DNA of 64,000 nt from Terriglobia bacterium (lineage in GTDB: Bacteria > Acidobacteriota > UBA6911). Below are positions 1-9,628 of the stretch, one piece after another. The notes beneath the pieces were generated by a model. The model made no database searches, was not told the origin of the DNA, and saw only the letters and a list, made by a program, of their open reading frames with translations. Positions within the stretch are counted from its first letter, which is position 1; every line of letters begins with the position of its first letter. A program made the translations under genes and the position numbers. Where the stretch lies: the NCBI GenBank assembly GCA_020072565.1, contig JAIQGI010000009.1, forward strand, positions 109,101-173,100, in the 5' to 3' direction.

Positions 1-1
1 G

Positions 2-454
2 AAGGAGTGGGAAGTGTTCCGGTCGATGATGGCCTCGGAAAACGGGCTTCTGGCAATCAGGCTCGGCGGCCGGGGAGATATGACCGACACGGCAATCCGG
101 TGGCGCTATCAACGTCCCGTGCCGCAGGTCCCCTCGACACTGCTGTACCAGGGCGTGTTATTTATGATCAACGACAGCGGCATCCTGACTTCGTTCGATC
201 CCACGACCGGCAACGTCCTCAAACAGGGCCGATTGAAGGGCGCGATTGACAAGTATTTCGCCTCTCCGGTCGGGGCCGACGGCAAGGTGTGGTTGGTCAG
301 CCAGGACGGCACCGTCTCCGTGGTTTCGGCCAGGGGTGACTGGGAGATTCTGGCGGTCGATGCGCTCGGCGATGAGGTGTTTGCGACACCCGCGGTCGCC
401 GATGGCCGGCTCTACATCCGGACGCAGAACATGCTCTACTGCTTCGGAAAATGA
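2..454 (+). CDS. PQQ-like beta-propeller protein, 5'-truncated by the window edge
   Basis: The frame is open from the first base and ends at TGA 452-454, so only the last ~150 residues are present. The visible part has typical PQQ-propeller blades: SFDPTTGNVL, then FASPVGADGKVWLVSQDGTV, then FATPAVADGRLYIRTQNMLY. This is the usual C-terminal end of the WD40-like/PQQ-like family that is abundant in Acidobacteriota and Planctomycetota. Such proteins are normally exported by a signal peptide and act outside the cytoplasm; the N-terminus that would show this lies outside the window. It closely resembles the C-termini of the intact paralogues at 777-2045 and 8176-9534, which suggests local family expansion. 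The substrate is unknown. True PQQ binding cannot be inferred, because most family members are structural propellers. Confidence 0.85.
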   Translation, partial: KEWEVFRSMMASENGLLAIRLGGRGDMTDTAIRWRYQRPVPQVPSTLLYQGVLFMINDSGILTSFDPTTGNVLKQGRLKGAIDKYFASPVGADGKVWLVSQDGTVSVVSARGDWEILAVDALGDEVFATPAVADGRLYIRTQNMLYCFGK

Positions 455-492
455 ATTCCGTGCGCTCAGTTTCTTTCTCCGGACCGAACTGA

Positions 493-659
493 TTGATAAT
501 CATGAAATATAGTGACAGAGACAAGATTTCCCGCCCCGAAGGGGCGGAAAGAGCATAGCCCCGGGCGTGAGCCCGGGGTTGTGGACAGGTAAAGAAGGAG
601 CCCCGAAGGGGCGACACATCTATCCTTGGAATAGCATCACTATAATATCTGGTCCTCAA
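493..659. mobile_element. Small inverted-repeat element, family 1, copy 1 (MITE-like)
   Basis: A 167-bp element bounded by imperfect terminal inverted repeats. The left end starts TTGATAATCA and the right end, read in reverse, starts TTGAGGACCA; both carry TAGTGA about 20 bases in (roughly 16 of 24 positions match). The interior holds GC-rich palindromes, including CCCCGGGCGTGAGCCCGGGG and a CCCCGAAGGGGC hairpin. A second copy with the same ends and core lies at 60456-60620. No coding capacity is visible, so a non-autonomous element is inferred. It lies 38 bases downstream of the preceding stop codon and could also act as a transcription terminator. Confidence 0.75.
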
Positions 660-688
660 TAGACGCAATTTCATTCTGGGTGTATGCA

Positions 689-745
689 ACAAACCGCAGA
701 TCATCACAGATAGTTATCCGCGTTGTCTGTGCGCATCCGCGGTTT
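689..745. repeat. Degenerate palindromic intergenic repeat
   Basis: An imperfect palindrome with arms AACCGCAGAT and ATCCGCGGTT and an inner CAGATAG/GTCTGTG pair. Related 'gcggatgaacgcggat / ctgcgtgcatccgc' remnants occur near 7416-7470, 9880-9905 and 12500-12525. This points to a short dispersed chromosomal repeat family that is non-coding and mostly decayed. The right arm contributes the predicted promoter of the next gene. Confidence 0.5.
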
Positions 746-750
746 ACAAT
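723..750 (+). promoter_or_regulatory. Predicted sigma70-type promoter of the PQQ-like gene at 777
   Basis: TTGTCT (723-728) and TACAAT (745-750) are separated by 16 bases. The expected start site near 757 gives a ~20-base leader containing the ribosome site GGAGGT (763-768). The -35 box lies inside the palindromic repeat, so the repeat may have supplied the promoter. Prediction from sequence only. Confidence 0.45.
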
Positions 751-776
751 AAGACCAAACGTGGAGGTGGGTGGCT

Positions 777-2045
777 ATGCGTCGATGCTTTCTGTTCTCC
801 TGCGCCCTGCTCGTTTCTCAGGTGGCGGCTCTTGCCGGGAATTGGCCCCAGTGGCGCGGCCCCAACTTGAACGGGACGGCTGAGGAGAAAAACGTGCCCG
901 TGAGGTGGAGCACGACCGAGAACGTGACCTGGAAGCTCGCGATGCCCGATTTTTCGGGCTCCACCCCGATCATTTGGAACGATCGCATTTTTCTGAATGT
1001 CGGGGAGGGAACCGAGCTCTACCTCTCTTGCGTGGATCGCGACAAAGGGACGGAGATCTGGAAGAAGCATCTGGGCACGGGGAACACTAAGGTGCGCAAG
1101 CAGAATATGTCTTCACCCTCGCCGGTGACCGACGGCAAGAACGTTTGGGTATTGACCGGAACCGGCATGCTCAAAGCCTTCGACTTCAGCGGCAATGAGG
1201 TCTGGGCGCGGGATATTCAGAAGGATTATGGCCGTTTCGGCCTCAATTGGGGCTATGCTTCGTCCCCGTTGCTTCATAAAGATTTGCTTTACATCCAGGT
1301 TCTTCACGGGATGAAGACCGACGATCCGTCCTACGTGCTCGCCATCGAGAAGCTCACCGGCAAGACGCGCTGGCGCGTTGAGCGGCCGACGGACGCCCAG
1401 CTCGAGTCCCCCGATGCATACACGACGCCTGCCCTGCTGCGCTATGACGACAAGGAGGAGATCGTCATCAGCGGGGGCGACTACGTCACGGGGCACGATC
1501 CCGCCACCGGCGCGGAGCTCTGGCGTGCCGGCGGTCTCAATCCCTCCAAGGACAGGAACTATCGCATTGTGGCTTCGCCCGTGGCAGCAGACGGTATGGT
1601 ATACGTGCCCTCACGGGTGCGCCCGCTGATAGCTCTCAAGGCGGGCGGACGCGGAGACGTCAGCCGATCTCACCTTGCCTGGACCACCGACCAGGGTCCG
1701 GACGTGCCGACACCGGCATGCGACGGGAAGTACATCTTCATCCTGAACGACCGCGGCATCCTGTGGTGCCGGGATGCCAAGACCGGCGCCGAGGTCTGGG
1801 GGAACCAGAGAATCAGGACGGGGACCTACAGCGCTTCTCCCGTGATCGCGGGCGGCAAGCTCTACGTCACCAGCGAGGATGGGATCACGACTGTGCTGGA
1901 AGCGGGCCCCCTGTTCAAAGTGCTCGGGGAAAACGATCTGTCCGATTACACCCTATCTTCTCCCGCAGTATCGGACGGGCAGATCTTCATGCGCACTCAG
2001 GGCTATCTCTACTGCATCGGCATGCGCACACCCGCGTCGAAGTAA
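777..2045 (+). CDS. Secreted PQQ-like beta-propeller protein
   Basis: A 422-aa protein. The N-terminal signal peptide ([20 protein letters not shown]) is followed at once by [12 protein letters not shown], the WxxWRGP signature at the mature N-terminus of acidobacterial and planctomycete PQQ-like propellers. Repeated blades of the type '[22 protein letters not shown]' run through the protein and end in a final strand ending YLYCIGM. ATG 777 is preferred over the in-frame GTG 771 because GGAGGT (763-768) lies 8 bases upstream. The family is related in fold to BamB and to quinoprotein dehydrogenases. Catalytic PQQ/Ca ligands are not obvious here, so a periplasmic scaffold or binding role is more likely than an enzyme. 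It is probably transcribed alone. Confidence 0.88.
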   Translation: MRRCFLFSCALLVSQVAALAGNWPQWRGPNLNGTAEEKNVPVRWSTTENVTWKLAMPDFSGSTPIIWNDRIFLNVGEGTELYLSCVDRDKGTEIWKKHLGTGNTKVRKQNMSSPSPVTDGKNVWVLTGTGMLKAFDFSGNEVWARDIQKDYGRFGLNWGYASSPLLHKDLLYIQVLHGMKTDDPSYVLAIEKLTGKTRWRVERPTDAQLESPDAYTTPALLRYDDKEEIVISGGDYVTGHDPATGAELWRAGGLNPSKDRNYRIVASPVAADGMVYVPSRVRPLIALKAGGRGDVSRSHLAWTTDQGPDVPTPACDGKYIFILNDRGILWCRDAKTGAEVWGNQRIRTGTYSASPVIAGGKLYVTSEDGITTVLEAGPLFKVLGENDLSDYTLSSPAVSDGQIFMRTQGYLYCIGMRTPASK

Positions 2046-2231
2046 CCGGAAATCCCGTGACAGGCGACCTGGAAAATCCTTGAAAAAATCAGGGCGGTCG
2101 CGCCCGATGGGTCCGAGAGTTACGCCGCCTATCCGCGGATCCAGGAAGCGGCGTCAGCCGATACAAGCCGGAGCGCATTGGCAAACAGGCGGGAATTGGC
2201 ATATGCTTGTCAGCCGGCAGAAGAGACACCG

Positions 2232-4055
2232 ATGAAGCGGCAACTCAATCCGACTGCGGCGAACTTCATATTCGTGGCAGTGCTCTGCTGTTATCCCCCC
2301 AACGCCTTGATCCATGCCCAGCACTCGATTTCCACCAAATCGGGATTGGTCAGTCGTGTTCAGGGGCAGGTATTTGTCCAGCATGCACAAGCCGAAAATC
2401 GTGAGGCGGTCTCGCCCGATCTGCAGATGATGGACGGCGACCGGCTGGCCACTGAAGCGATGAGCCGCGCGGAGATCCTGGTCAACTCCGCTGCCTATCT
2501 CCGCCTCGATGAACAGGCTGAAGTGCGTGCAGTCAACACCTTGCTGACGGAAGCGCGTTTTGAATTGCTGCGCGGGATGTTCATAATCCAGGCGGGCAAC
2601 GCGGCCCCGCCGCGGACTTTCGCCGGCGGGCGGGGCAGAACGGCCAGGCTGGATGCATCTCTGGCCTTTGAAGTCGTCACGCCGCACGGCATCCTGACGG
2701 TCGGCAAAGACGGGCTCTTCCGAATCAGCATCGAGCCTTCGGCCACCCGTATCGACGTCTTTGAAGGAGAAATCGCGCTGGGGGGGCGATCTGAAGCGCC
2801 GCGCAGCAAGGTGGGGAGGGTCGGCGGCGGCAAGCGAGTGACGTTGACCGGCAATCATCAGACCAATCCGGCCATCACCGCGTTGAAGCTGAGGCCGTTT
2901 GACGAATTTGACCGATGGGGTTTCCCCATTGTCAGGCATGGTGTGGTGCGCCGGCTGGAGGGTGAAGCGTTTGCCAGCCGGGGCAGGGAGCAAGTTGATG
3001 GCTATCGTGTCTCTCCAGAGTTCCAGCTGAGAGAAGACCAGTTGTTGTGGACCAGGAAAGCAAGCTATCTGGAATTAATGATCAATCGCGGAGCCTATCT
3101 GTGCCTCAACCAATTGACCCAGATTCGGGCGGTCAAGACTGAAACCGAAGATGCCGTGTTCGAGCTGCTTCGAGGCGCCATTATCGTCAATTCCGTAAAT
3201 ATGTTCCCGGAGAGGCCAGTCAAAATCATTACGCCGCAGGGGACCTTCGCCGTCAAGCGCGGGGCCTTCGCCCGCTTCGACGTCGGTATGCTGGAAACTG
3301 CCGTCCAGGTGCGTCGGGGCGGGGTGCAGAACGGCGCGACTGCTCTGGGCAGCGGCACACGGCTGGTTCTGGGCGGTGGCACGCCGCCTGCCCGCGAAAG
3401 GAATACATTCGAAAAGGATGTTTTTGACCCTTTCGACCGGTGGAGTTCAGGTCTTCTGAGAGCCGGCACTATCACGCGCTACGAAGGCAAAGTCACCCTC
3501 GAGCGCCAGGGAGGGGCAAGGCTGGCACTGGACAAGAGTCCACCGGGAACGCGGGCGCAACTGTTGGAAGGGGGACATCTGTCGACCGAGCGCGGCAGCC
3601 GTGCCGTATTGAGCTTCGGCGTCTTTTCGATCCACGTGGATGAAAACAGCGAGCTTCTCGCCGTCAGCACTGCGGAGCCAACACGGGAATTTGAGTTGGT
3701 GCGCGGCTCTGCCATTGTTTATACAGAGCCTGATTCCGCCATCTATTCGAGAATGAGCCTCAAGATCTCCACCCCGCACGGCCAGGCCGACATATCCGGC
3801 GGAGGCACGTTTCGCTTCGATGTGGACTCTTCAGGAACGAAGGTTAAGGTCCGTTCCGGTTCGCTCCTCATCAGCAAGCCCAAAGAGGGGGCTGCCAAGG
3901 CCGGTGTTAGACTCAAAGAGAAGGGGACTGCCTATTTGAGTGCTGGTGCGGGCGCCCCGCAAATCTCCAGGATTCCGGATGCTCCCGATGATTTCGACCT
4001 GTGGAGCGTCGGGGCTCGCCAATTCCCATTTCAAGCGGTGGTACGCGACCGGTGA
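2232..4055 (+). CDS. Secreted protein with three FecR-like repeats
   Basis: A 607-aa protein. ATG 2232 is chosen because it begins a clear signal peptide (about residues 1-30, ending ALIHAQ); an in-frame TTG at 2178 would bury it. The mature protein is three tandem units of ~190 residues. Each has 'G-V-x-R-x-x-G-x-x-F/T', a central FELLRG / FELVRG strand, then 'TPHG / TPQG...F-R-F-D-V' and 'V-x-V-x-x-G'. This is the beta-helix-like pattern of FecR domains. Classical FecR is a single-domain, inner-membrane anti-sigma sensor with a cytoplasmic N-terminus. Here there is no cytoplasmic domain, no transmembrane anchor after the signal, and no ECF sigma gene nearby, so a structural or ligand-binding extracytoplasmic role is more likely. 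The gene is convergent with the TonB receptor at 4128-7313. Confidence 0.72.
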   Translation: MKRQLNPTAANFIFVAVLCCYPPNALIHAQHSISTKSGLVSRVQGQVFVQHAQAENREAVSPDLQMMDGDRLATEAMSRAEILVNSAAYLRLDEQAEVRAVNTLLTEARFELLRGMFIIQAGNAAPPRTFAGGRGRTARLDASLAFEVVTPHGILTVGKDGLFRISIEPSATRIDVFEGEIALGGRSEAPRSKVGRVGGGKRVTLTGNHQTNPAITALKLRPFDEFDRWGFPIVRHGVVRRLEGEAFASRGREQVDGYRVSPEFQLREDQLLWTRKASYLELMINRGAYLCLNQLTQIRAVKTETEDAVFELLRGAIIVNSVNMFPERPVKIITPQGTFAVKRGAFARFDVGMLETAVQVRRGGVQNGATALGSGTRLVLGGGTPPARERNTFEKDVFDPFDRWSSGLLRAGTITRYEGKVTLERQGGARLALDKSPPGTRAQLLEGGHLSTERGSRAVLSFGVFSIHVDENSELLAVSTAEPTREFELVRGSAIVYTEPDSAIYSRMSLKISTPHGQADISGGGTFRFDVDSSGTKVKVRSGSLLISKPKEGAAKAGVRLKEKGTAYLSAGAGAPQISRIPDAPDDFDLWSVGARQFPFQAVVRDR

Positions 4056-4127
4056 TGCCGGAAATCTGCCAATTCCGGGTTCAACCCCAAAAGGCTTATT
4101 CTCACGAAGACACGGGGTCCGGCGGTT

Positions 4128-7100
4128 TCAATAAATCAGTTTGAGGCCGAACTGAATGCGGCGTGGATTTTCCGCCGAAGAAATGCGGCCGAATGTCGGG
4201 GATCCGAGGAAGATGTCCGGTAAATCAAGGTTCGTATGGTTGAGTACGTTGAAGAACTCGGCCCGGAACTGAAGGGTGAGCCCTTCACGGATCCGCGAAT
4301 CTTTGATCAGGGACAGGCTCACATCCTGATAGCCTGGACCGTTCAGAATGTTCCGGCCTGAATTGCCGAAGCTTCCGTATGCGGCCAACGCGAAGGCGCT
4401 GGTGTCGAACCACGCTGCGGGCCCCGGGTTCGAAAGCTCGCCGGAAGCGATGCGATTGGGACGATTGTTGGCGCCGAATCCCAGGCTCGCGATGCCGGTG
4501 TTGCTGTTGTCGATCTCGGGGAGCAGGGCGACCGTAAACGGCCTTCCGCTTTGCAGGGTCACGATGCCGTGGGTGGACCATCCGGCGAGCAATGCGGAAG
4601 TAAAAGCACGGTCCGACAGGAAACGCCCGCCTCGGCCTACCGGAAGATCATAGGAGTAGCCAAGGGAAAGCCGGTGCCGCATGTCAAAGTTCGACCTGGC
4701 CTTCTCCGCCCCCGGATTGGCACTGTTTTGCGGGAAATTCGCATCGCCGGAGCTTGAGAAGAAGGTCGAAGTTTCATCCAGAGACTTTCCGAAAGTATAG
4801 GAAACGAGCGTGCCGAATCCCGCGTGAATACGATGCTGGAAGCGGGCTTGAAAACTGTTGTAGGAGGAATTGCCGCGGGATTCCAGGAAGGTGATGTCGG
4901 CAAACTGCAGTACGGGCCTCGGATTGGGCTGAAGCGGGCTGGCATGGGCCTGATTGATGTCACGTGCGGACAGGATCCTGGTCCCCTTCGAACCTACATA
5001 AGCAAGCTCCACCAGGCTATTAGTGCCGAACTGATGCTCGAAGGTCAGGTTCCATTGTTGTATATAGGGCGTGCGCAGATGGCGGTCGAACCCGAGCGCA
5101 GACGCCGGAATGGCGAGCGGATAGGAGGACGGGAAAGGGTCGTTCACCGTGAGCGGCAGTCCCGGGAGGGGAAAATACAGTTTGAAGTCGTAGTAGGGCT
5201 TGTTGAAGTAAAGTCCCTCTCCCGGGGCCAGCGATGACTGATCATAGTAGATTCCGTAGCCGCCGCGCACCACGCTGCGATTGCCCGCACCCGGCGACCA
5301 CGCCATGCCGACGCGTGGCGCCCAGTTGTTCCTGTCGGGCTCATACGCGCCACGGGGAATGCCGCCTTGTCCTACCGGGGCCAGCATTCCGGTGAGGGGA
5401 TCATACGTGCTGGCTCTGTCGTAGCGGTCCACCGGCGGAGAGTTGTACTCGTATCGTGTTCCGATCAGGAGCGTGAGATCGCGACGCAGGCGGAAGCTGT
5501 CCTGCATGAATAAGTTCCAACTCCCGGTCCGCAGATACTGGGGATTGTCCAGATGCGCGCCTCCCGAGTAGGTTACGTAACCCAGCAGCAGGTCCGCGAG
5601 ACCGTTGCCTGTGATCCGGGCGAAATCCGAAAAGGCAAGGAATCCGCGTGACTGAACATCCCTGAAAGCGTTCTGCTGCAGGACGCGGACATCGAGGCCG
5701 AACCTGACCAGGTGCCTTCCTCTCGAATACGTGGCGGTATCGGTGACCTGGAATACGTTGGTTACGCTGTGCTGGGGATTGTTGTACTCATCCCCGATAG
5801 GTGAGTATCCGGAAATCGTAATGAAGCTCAATCCGAAATCGCGCGGGTGGGAGGAAAGCTCGGGAAGGCCAACGGCGCGGTTCAGGCTGCCTCCTCTGGT
5901 TTCCGTGCCGGCTCCGGCGGCGACCCGGTTGAAGGCGAAGCGCACCTGATTGATGAATCTTGATGAGGATGCCTGATCCTCGCCGATCATGAAGTTTTGC
6001 GCCCGCCTGGGAATGTTGGCGCCAAACCCGGGAACGCGCGCAAAACTGGGCCCGGAGAAGGGTTCGTAGAGATTGCGGTCGGAAAAGCTATAGCGGCCGA
6101 CCAGGCTGGATTTGCGCGCGATGGCATGATCGAAGCGGACATCGAAGCGGTCGTCCCGGTCGCGCAGGATCGGGGAGGAGACGTAGTTCTGGCCGGGCAC
6201 TGCCCGGTTGGGTATCAGGTATAGGTCCGCGATGGCTCTTCCGATCGCACTGATCCTTTCGGAAGGAATCCGGCCGTTGTCAAATGGGAGCCGGGTGAAT
6301 GGATCCAATGGAGGCACGAATATGCTCTGCGAGAAGTCGCCGCTTCTCTCGAGTCGCGTGGGAACGTTTGTGGTTTGCGTGATTCCTTCATTCACCCTTC
6401 GCCCCTCGTAGTCGGCGAAGAAGAATGTGCGGTTTTTGCGCACCGGCCCGCCGAGAGAAAAACCGAATTGATTCCGCTGATACCGGGGCGCATCGCTTTC
6501 AGCCAGAGCAAAGAAGTTGCGCGCGTCCAGTGCAGCGTTGCGGAAGAATTCGTAGGCCGTGCCGTGAAATTCATTGGTGCCCGACTTCAGGGCCACGTTG
6601 ACCTGAGCGCCGCCGCTGCGTCCAAAAGTGGCGTCGTAGGTGCTGGAGAGGATTTCGAACTCGCGAATGGCATCCGCCGGCGGGTTGATGGCGACTGTGT
6701 TGAGCTTGGGATCGTTGTTGAAGACTCCGTCCAGGATGAAGTTGTTGGAATCCTCGCGGGCTCCGTTTGCGTTTACGGCAAATTCCCCGCGCACCGAGCC
6801 CGGCGATCCCTGGGCGGCCGGTGCCGTTCCCGGCAGCAGCAGACTCAGTTGGAGAAAATTCCGCCCATCCAGCGGCAGGTTCACAATCTGACGGTTAGCT
6901 ATTACGACTCCCACATCCATCGCGTCCGTCTTGACCAGGTCTTGCCTGACGGTGACAATGATCTCCTCCGCAGGCCCACCCGGCTCGAGCAGGACATTCA
7001 CGCGCAGATCCTGTCCGACCTGCAGGCGGATTCCCCTTCCCACGTACTTGCGAAAACCGGCCATTTGGGCCTCAAGACGATAGGATCCGGGCGTGAGCAC

Positions 7101-7313
7101 CGCAAATGTAAACTCCCCATCGGGACCGCTGACCGTCTGGCGGGTCTCGCCGGTTTCTTCGTTGATCGCCGTTATTTGAACCTTCGGACACGAGGAGCCG
7201 GACGTGTCGGCGACTTGACCGCGAATTGTGGCGTGGAGGGTTTGCGAGTATCCGACTGCAGGCTGCAGGTGGATCAACAGCATCAGGGGGAAAAGAAATC
7301 CGGTGGTCTTCAT
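4128..7313 (-). CDS. Oar-like TonB-dependent outer-membrane receptor
   Basis: A 1061-aa outer-membrane protein. ATG 7313 starts a signal peptide (MKTTGFLFPLMLLIHLQ); the open frame extends 29 codons further upstream but that part is not signal-like. Order of parts: carboxypeptidase-regulatory-like domain (about residues 25-110, 'ATIRGQVADTSGSSCPKVQI...GSYRLEAQMAGF'), TonB plug (about 120-240, with LPLDGRNFLQLSLLLPG and an 'NFILDGVFNND' loop), and a long beta-barrel (about 270-1061) full of 'NQFGFSLGGPVRKNRTFFFADYEG'-type strands, ending in the aromatic-terminal strand IQFGLKLIY. This architecture matches the Oar/CarboxypepD_reg TonB family expanded in Acidobacteriota. The ligand is unknown; large peptides or polysaccharides are typical guesses. 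It stands alone, with no SusD-like partner adjacent. Confidence 0.9.
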   Translation of the reverse strand: MKTTGFLFPLMLLIHLQPAVGYSQTLHATIRGQVADTSGSSCPKVQITAINEETGETRQTVSGPDGEFTFAVLTPGSYRLEAQMAGFRKYVGRGIRLQVGQDLRVNVLLEPGGPAEEIIVTVRQDLVKTDAMDVGVVIANRQIVNLPLDGRNFLQLSLLLPGTAPAAQGSPGSVRGEFAVNANGAREDSNNFILDGVFNNDPKLNTVAINPPADAIREFEILSSTYDATFGRSGGAQVNVALKSGTNEFHGTAYEFFRNAALDARNFFALAESDAPRYQRNQFGFSLGGPVRKNRTFFFADYEGRRVNEGITQTTNVPTRLERSGDFSQSIFVPPLDPFTRLPFDNGRIPSERISAIGRAIADLYLIPNRAVPGQNYVSSPILRDRDDRFDVRFDHAIARKSSLVGRYSFSDRNLYEPFSGPSFARVPGFGANIPRRAQNFMIGEDQASSSRFINQVRFAFNRVAAGAGTETRGGSLNRAVGLPELSSHPRDFGLSFITISGYSPIGDEYNNPQHSVTNVFQVTDTATYSRGRHLVRFGLDVRVLQQNAFRDVQSRGFLAFSDFARITGNGLADLLLGYVTYSGGAHLDNPQYLRTGSWNLFMQDSFRLRRDLTLLIGTRYEYNSPPVDRYDRASTYDPLTGMLAPVGQGGIPRGAYEPDRNNWAPRVGMAWSPGAGNRSVVRGGYGIYYDQSSLAPGEGLYFNKPYYDFKLYFPLPGLPLTVNDPFPSSYPLAIPASALGFDRHLRTPYIQQWNLTFEHQFGTNSLVELAYVGSKGTRILSARDINQAHASPLQPNPRPVLQFADITFLESRGNSSYNSFQARFQHRIHAGFGTLVSYTFGKSLDETSTFFSSSGDANFPQNSANPGAEKARSNFDMRHRLSLGYSYDLPVGRGGRFLSDRAFTSALLAGWSTHGIVTLQSGRPFTVALLPEIDNSNTGIASLGFGANNRPNRIASGELSNPGPAAWFDTSAFALAAYGSFGNSGRNILNGPGYQDVSLSLIKDSRIREGLTLQFRAEFFNVLNHTNLDLPDIFLGSPTFGRISSAENPRRIQFGLKLIY

Positions 7314-7588
7314 AGCTCGATAAGAGTCCAACAGTTGGGATGTCACGACGGGCTGAAGAAAACAATTCCACATGCCTTGCCGGACCCCAAAGTATGCCAC
7401 ATGGGGGACCGGAGATGAACGTGGATAAGCGCAGATTCTTAACTGCGGTAATCTGCGTGCATCCGCGCTCTCTGCAATCTCGGCGAGCTCTGCGTTGAAA
7501 TTCTCTGGATGCGGCTATGCCGCGCCGTGTCCTTCGTGGCTGCTTTTTGCACTCGGTCTCTGAACTGCAGTGCTCCTCAAATGCTGGT
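7314..7588. other. Intergenic region between the divergent TonB receptor and a pseudogene
   Basis: No gene is supported here. The region contains a decayed palindromic repeat around 7416-7470 (AAGCGCAGATT ... AATCTGCGTGCATCCGCG), related to the one at 689-745. It must also contain the leader and promoter of the minus-strand TonB receptor, for which I could not pick convincing boxes. Confidence 0.4.
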
Positions 7589-7617
7589 TTGGTCAAGGGC
7601 CCACCTTATTGTATAGT
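7589..7617 (+). promoter_or_regulatory. Promoter-like boxes upstream of the PQQ-like pseudogene
   Basis: TTGGTC (7589-7594) and TATAGT (7612-7617) are separated by exactly 17 bases. They point toward the PQQ-like pseudogene at 7708, and are probably the surviving promoter of a once-functional paralogue. No working reading frame follows. Confidence 0.4.
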
Positions 7618-7707
7618 ATCCGCTTTTATGCGCCTTCCCTCGGCAAATCACCGCCATCACCGGCCGGCGCCCGTTCACGGGCAATTGGAGGAAGCTTTCA
7701 ATTGCGC

Positions 7708-8017
7708 ATGAAGATGGGATTTGGCGAGGGCATGGCGCCGGTGCTGTCCGGCGACCGCCTCATCCTGGTCTTCGACCACGAAGGGGATTCTTTTGCCTAA
7801 AACTTACAGTTTCAAGGCGTCGCCCGTTGCGGCGAACGGCAAGCTCTACCTCGCGAGTGAGAACGAGGACGTTATCGTGGTGCGGATGGGCGAAAAGTTC
7901 GAAGTCCTGGCGACCAATACCATGCCGGACCAGATGTTCATCGCCACACCGGCCATTACCGGAGGGGAGATTTTTCTCCGAAGCCAGCGACATCTCTACT
8001 GCATTCGCGAAAACTGA
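7708..8017 (+). pseudogene. Pseudogene of a PQQ-like beta-propeller protein
   Basis: Two fragments of a PQQ-like propeller are joined out of frame. The first (7708-7797) encodes GFGEGMAPVLSGDRLILVFD followed by HEGDSF, a mid-protein blade found in this family. It runs into TAA at 7798-7800. The second (from 7799 in the next frame, to 8017) encodes the family C-terminus: FKASPVAANGKLYLASENED, a middle strand, then IATPAITGGEIFLRSQRHLY. Compared with the intact neighbour at 8176-9534, the N-terminal half with its signal peptide and a large central segment are missing. The piece therefore arose by internal deletion and frame loss, and lies directly upstream of an intact paralogue. Confidence 0.8.
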
Positions 8018-8175
8018 ATCATGAAGTTTTGCTGTGTTTAGTAATGGGCCCGGCGATCGGGTCATCATAAAATCACATGACATGATCGCGCGGGCCGATC
8101 TCGAATGCCGCGGGATTCAACAGCGGTGTCATGCCACCGCACTCCAAAGCGCCTTCGGCGCAGGAAAGAACTCAT

Positions 8176-9534
8176 ATGAGGCATTCCCATTTCTGCAGGG
8201 TGCGCGGATTGCTGATGCTGTTGCTGGCCGCATTCTTCGCCAGTGCCGCTGCACCAAACGGCGACTGGCCGTCTTTTCGCGGCCCGCAGGCCAGTGGCGT
8301 GGCCGATGGCCAGAACCTGCCCGAACGCTGGGACGGCGTGCGCGGAGAGAACATCAAGTGGAAGGTGCGCATCCCGGGACTCGCTCACTCGAGTCCTATC
8401 GTTTGGGGAGAGCGGCTGTATGTCACCACCGCAATCAGCAGCCAGGCGGACGCTACCTTCAAACACGGTCTTTTTGGCGAAGGCGACGCATCGACCGATC
8501 GCTCCGTTCAGCAGTGGAAAGTTTACTGCCTGGACAAACGCAGCGGAAAGATCGAGTGGGGAAGCACGGCGTACGAAGGTGTGCCCAAGGAAAAGCGGCA
8601 CGTCAAGAACACGTACGCCAGCTCGACGCCGGCCACGGACGGCCGGCATGTCGTTGCATTTTTCGGTTCCCAGGGGCTGTACTGTCTTGACACCCAGGGA
8701 AAGCTGGTCTGGAAGAAAGATCTCGGAGTTCTCGACCTGGGCGCCTACGACGCGCCTGAATACGAATGGGGGACTGCAAGTTCCCCCATCATCTACAAGA
8801 ACAAGGTCATCGTCCAGTGCGACACCCAGAAACAGGACTTTCTCCTCGCAGTCGACATCGAAACCGGAGCCACCGTGTGGAAAGCCGATCGCGACGAACT
8901 CCCGTCATGGGGCACTCCGACCATTTATCCGGGCTCCAAACGGGTAGAGTTGATCACCAACGCGTCCAACTTTATCCGCGGCTACGATCCTGATACGGGG
9001 AAAGAATTATGGCGCCTTGGCGGGAGTTCCCAGATCACGGCCCCCACGCCGGTTTTTTCGGAAGATCTGATCGTGGTCGCCAGCGGGCGCAGGCCGGTGG
9101 CACCAATCTTTGTGATTCGCGCCGGCGCTTCTGGAGATATCACTCTTGGCGAGGGTCTCTCGTCCAGTGAGCAAGTTGTCTGGAGCAGGCAGCAGCGGGG
9201 GCCCTATATGCCGACTCCGCTCATTTATGGCGGATATCTGTACGTGCTTGCGAACCAGGGCGTCTTCGATTGCTATGAGCTCCGCACCGGGAAAGAGATC
9301 TACCGCCAGCGCATCCCGCATCAGGGTGGCGGCTTCAGCGCTTCGCCCGTGGCAGCCGACGGTCGGATCTATTTGTCCAGTGAAGACGGCGACATATTCG
9401 TGGTCAGAGCGGGAAAGGGTTTCGAGCTGCTCGCGACCAATCCGATGGGCGAGCGCCTGATGGCCACCCCCGCGCTATCGGACGGGAGGATTCTCGTCCG
9501 TGGCGAGCACAACCTCTTCGCTATCAGCCGCTAA
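8176..9534 (+). CDS. Secreted PQQ-like beta-propeller protein
   Basis: A 452-aa protein. ATG 8176 is preceded by AGGAAAG (8162-8168) at suitable spacing and begins a signal peptide ([20 protein letters not shown]...ASAAA). The mature protein starts [20 protein letters not shown], the family N-terminal signature. Successive blades carry '[15 protein letters not shown]', '[20 protein letters not shown]', '[20 protein letters not shown]' and '[20 protein letters not shown]'. The C-terminus '[20 protein letters not shown]...[20 protein letters not shown]' is complete. It is a close paralogue of 777-2045 and of the pseudogene just upstream. The expected location is periplasmic or extracellular. 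Function is unknown; these proteins occur widely beside catabolic and TonB genes. Confidence 0.9.
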   Translation: MRHSHFCRVRGLLMLLLAAFFASAAAPNGDWPSFRGPQASGVADGQNLPERWDGVRGENIKWKVRIPGLAHSSPIVWGERLYVTTAISSQADATFKHGLFGEGDASTDRSVQQWKVYCLDKRSGKIEWGSTAYEGVPKEKRHVKNTYASSTPATDGRHVVAFFGSQGLYCLDTQGKLVWKKDLGVLDLGAYDAPEYEWGTASSPIIYKNKVIVQCDTQKQDFLLAVDIETGATVWKADRDELPSWGTPTIYPGSKRVELITNASNFIRGYDPDTGKELWRLGGSSQITAPTPVFSEDLIVVASGRRPVAPIFVIRAGASGDITLGEGLSSSEQVVWSRQQRGPYMPTPLIYGGYLYVLANQGVFDCYELRTGKEIYRQRIPHQGGGFSASPVAADGRIYLSSEDGDIFVVRAGKGFELLATNPMGERLMATPALSDGRILVRGEHNLFAISR

Positions 9535-9628
9535 AAACACACACCCTATGGACATGCGATCCAATCCCGAAGCACTCAAAGGAAGAGAGGAGATACTGCC
9601 GGTCTGTCGGTCAAGGAGAGAGACCCGC

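Noticed and set aside
6375..7418. 347-codon open frame opposite the TonB receptor N-terminus
   Set aside because: Shadow of the receptor's signal peptide and plug coding region; no protein-like motifs.
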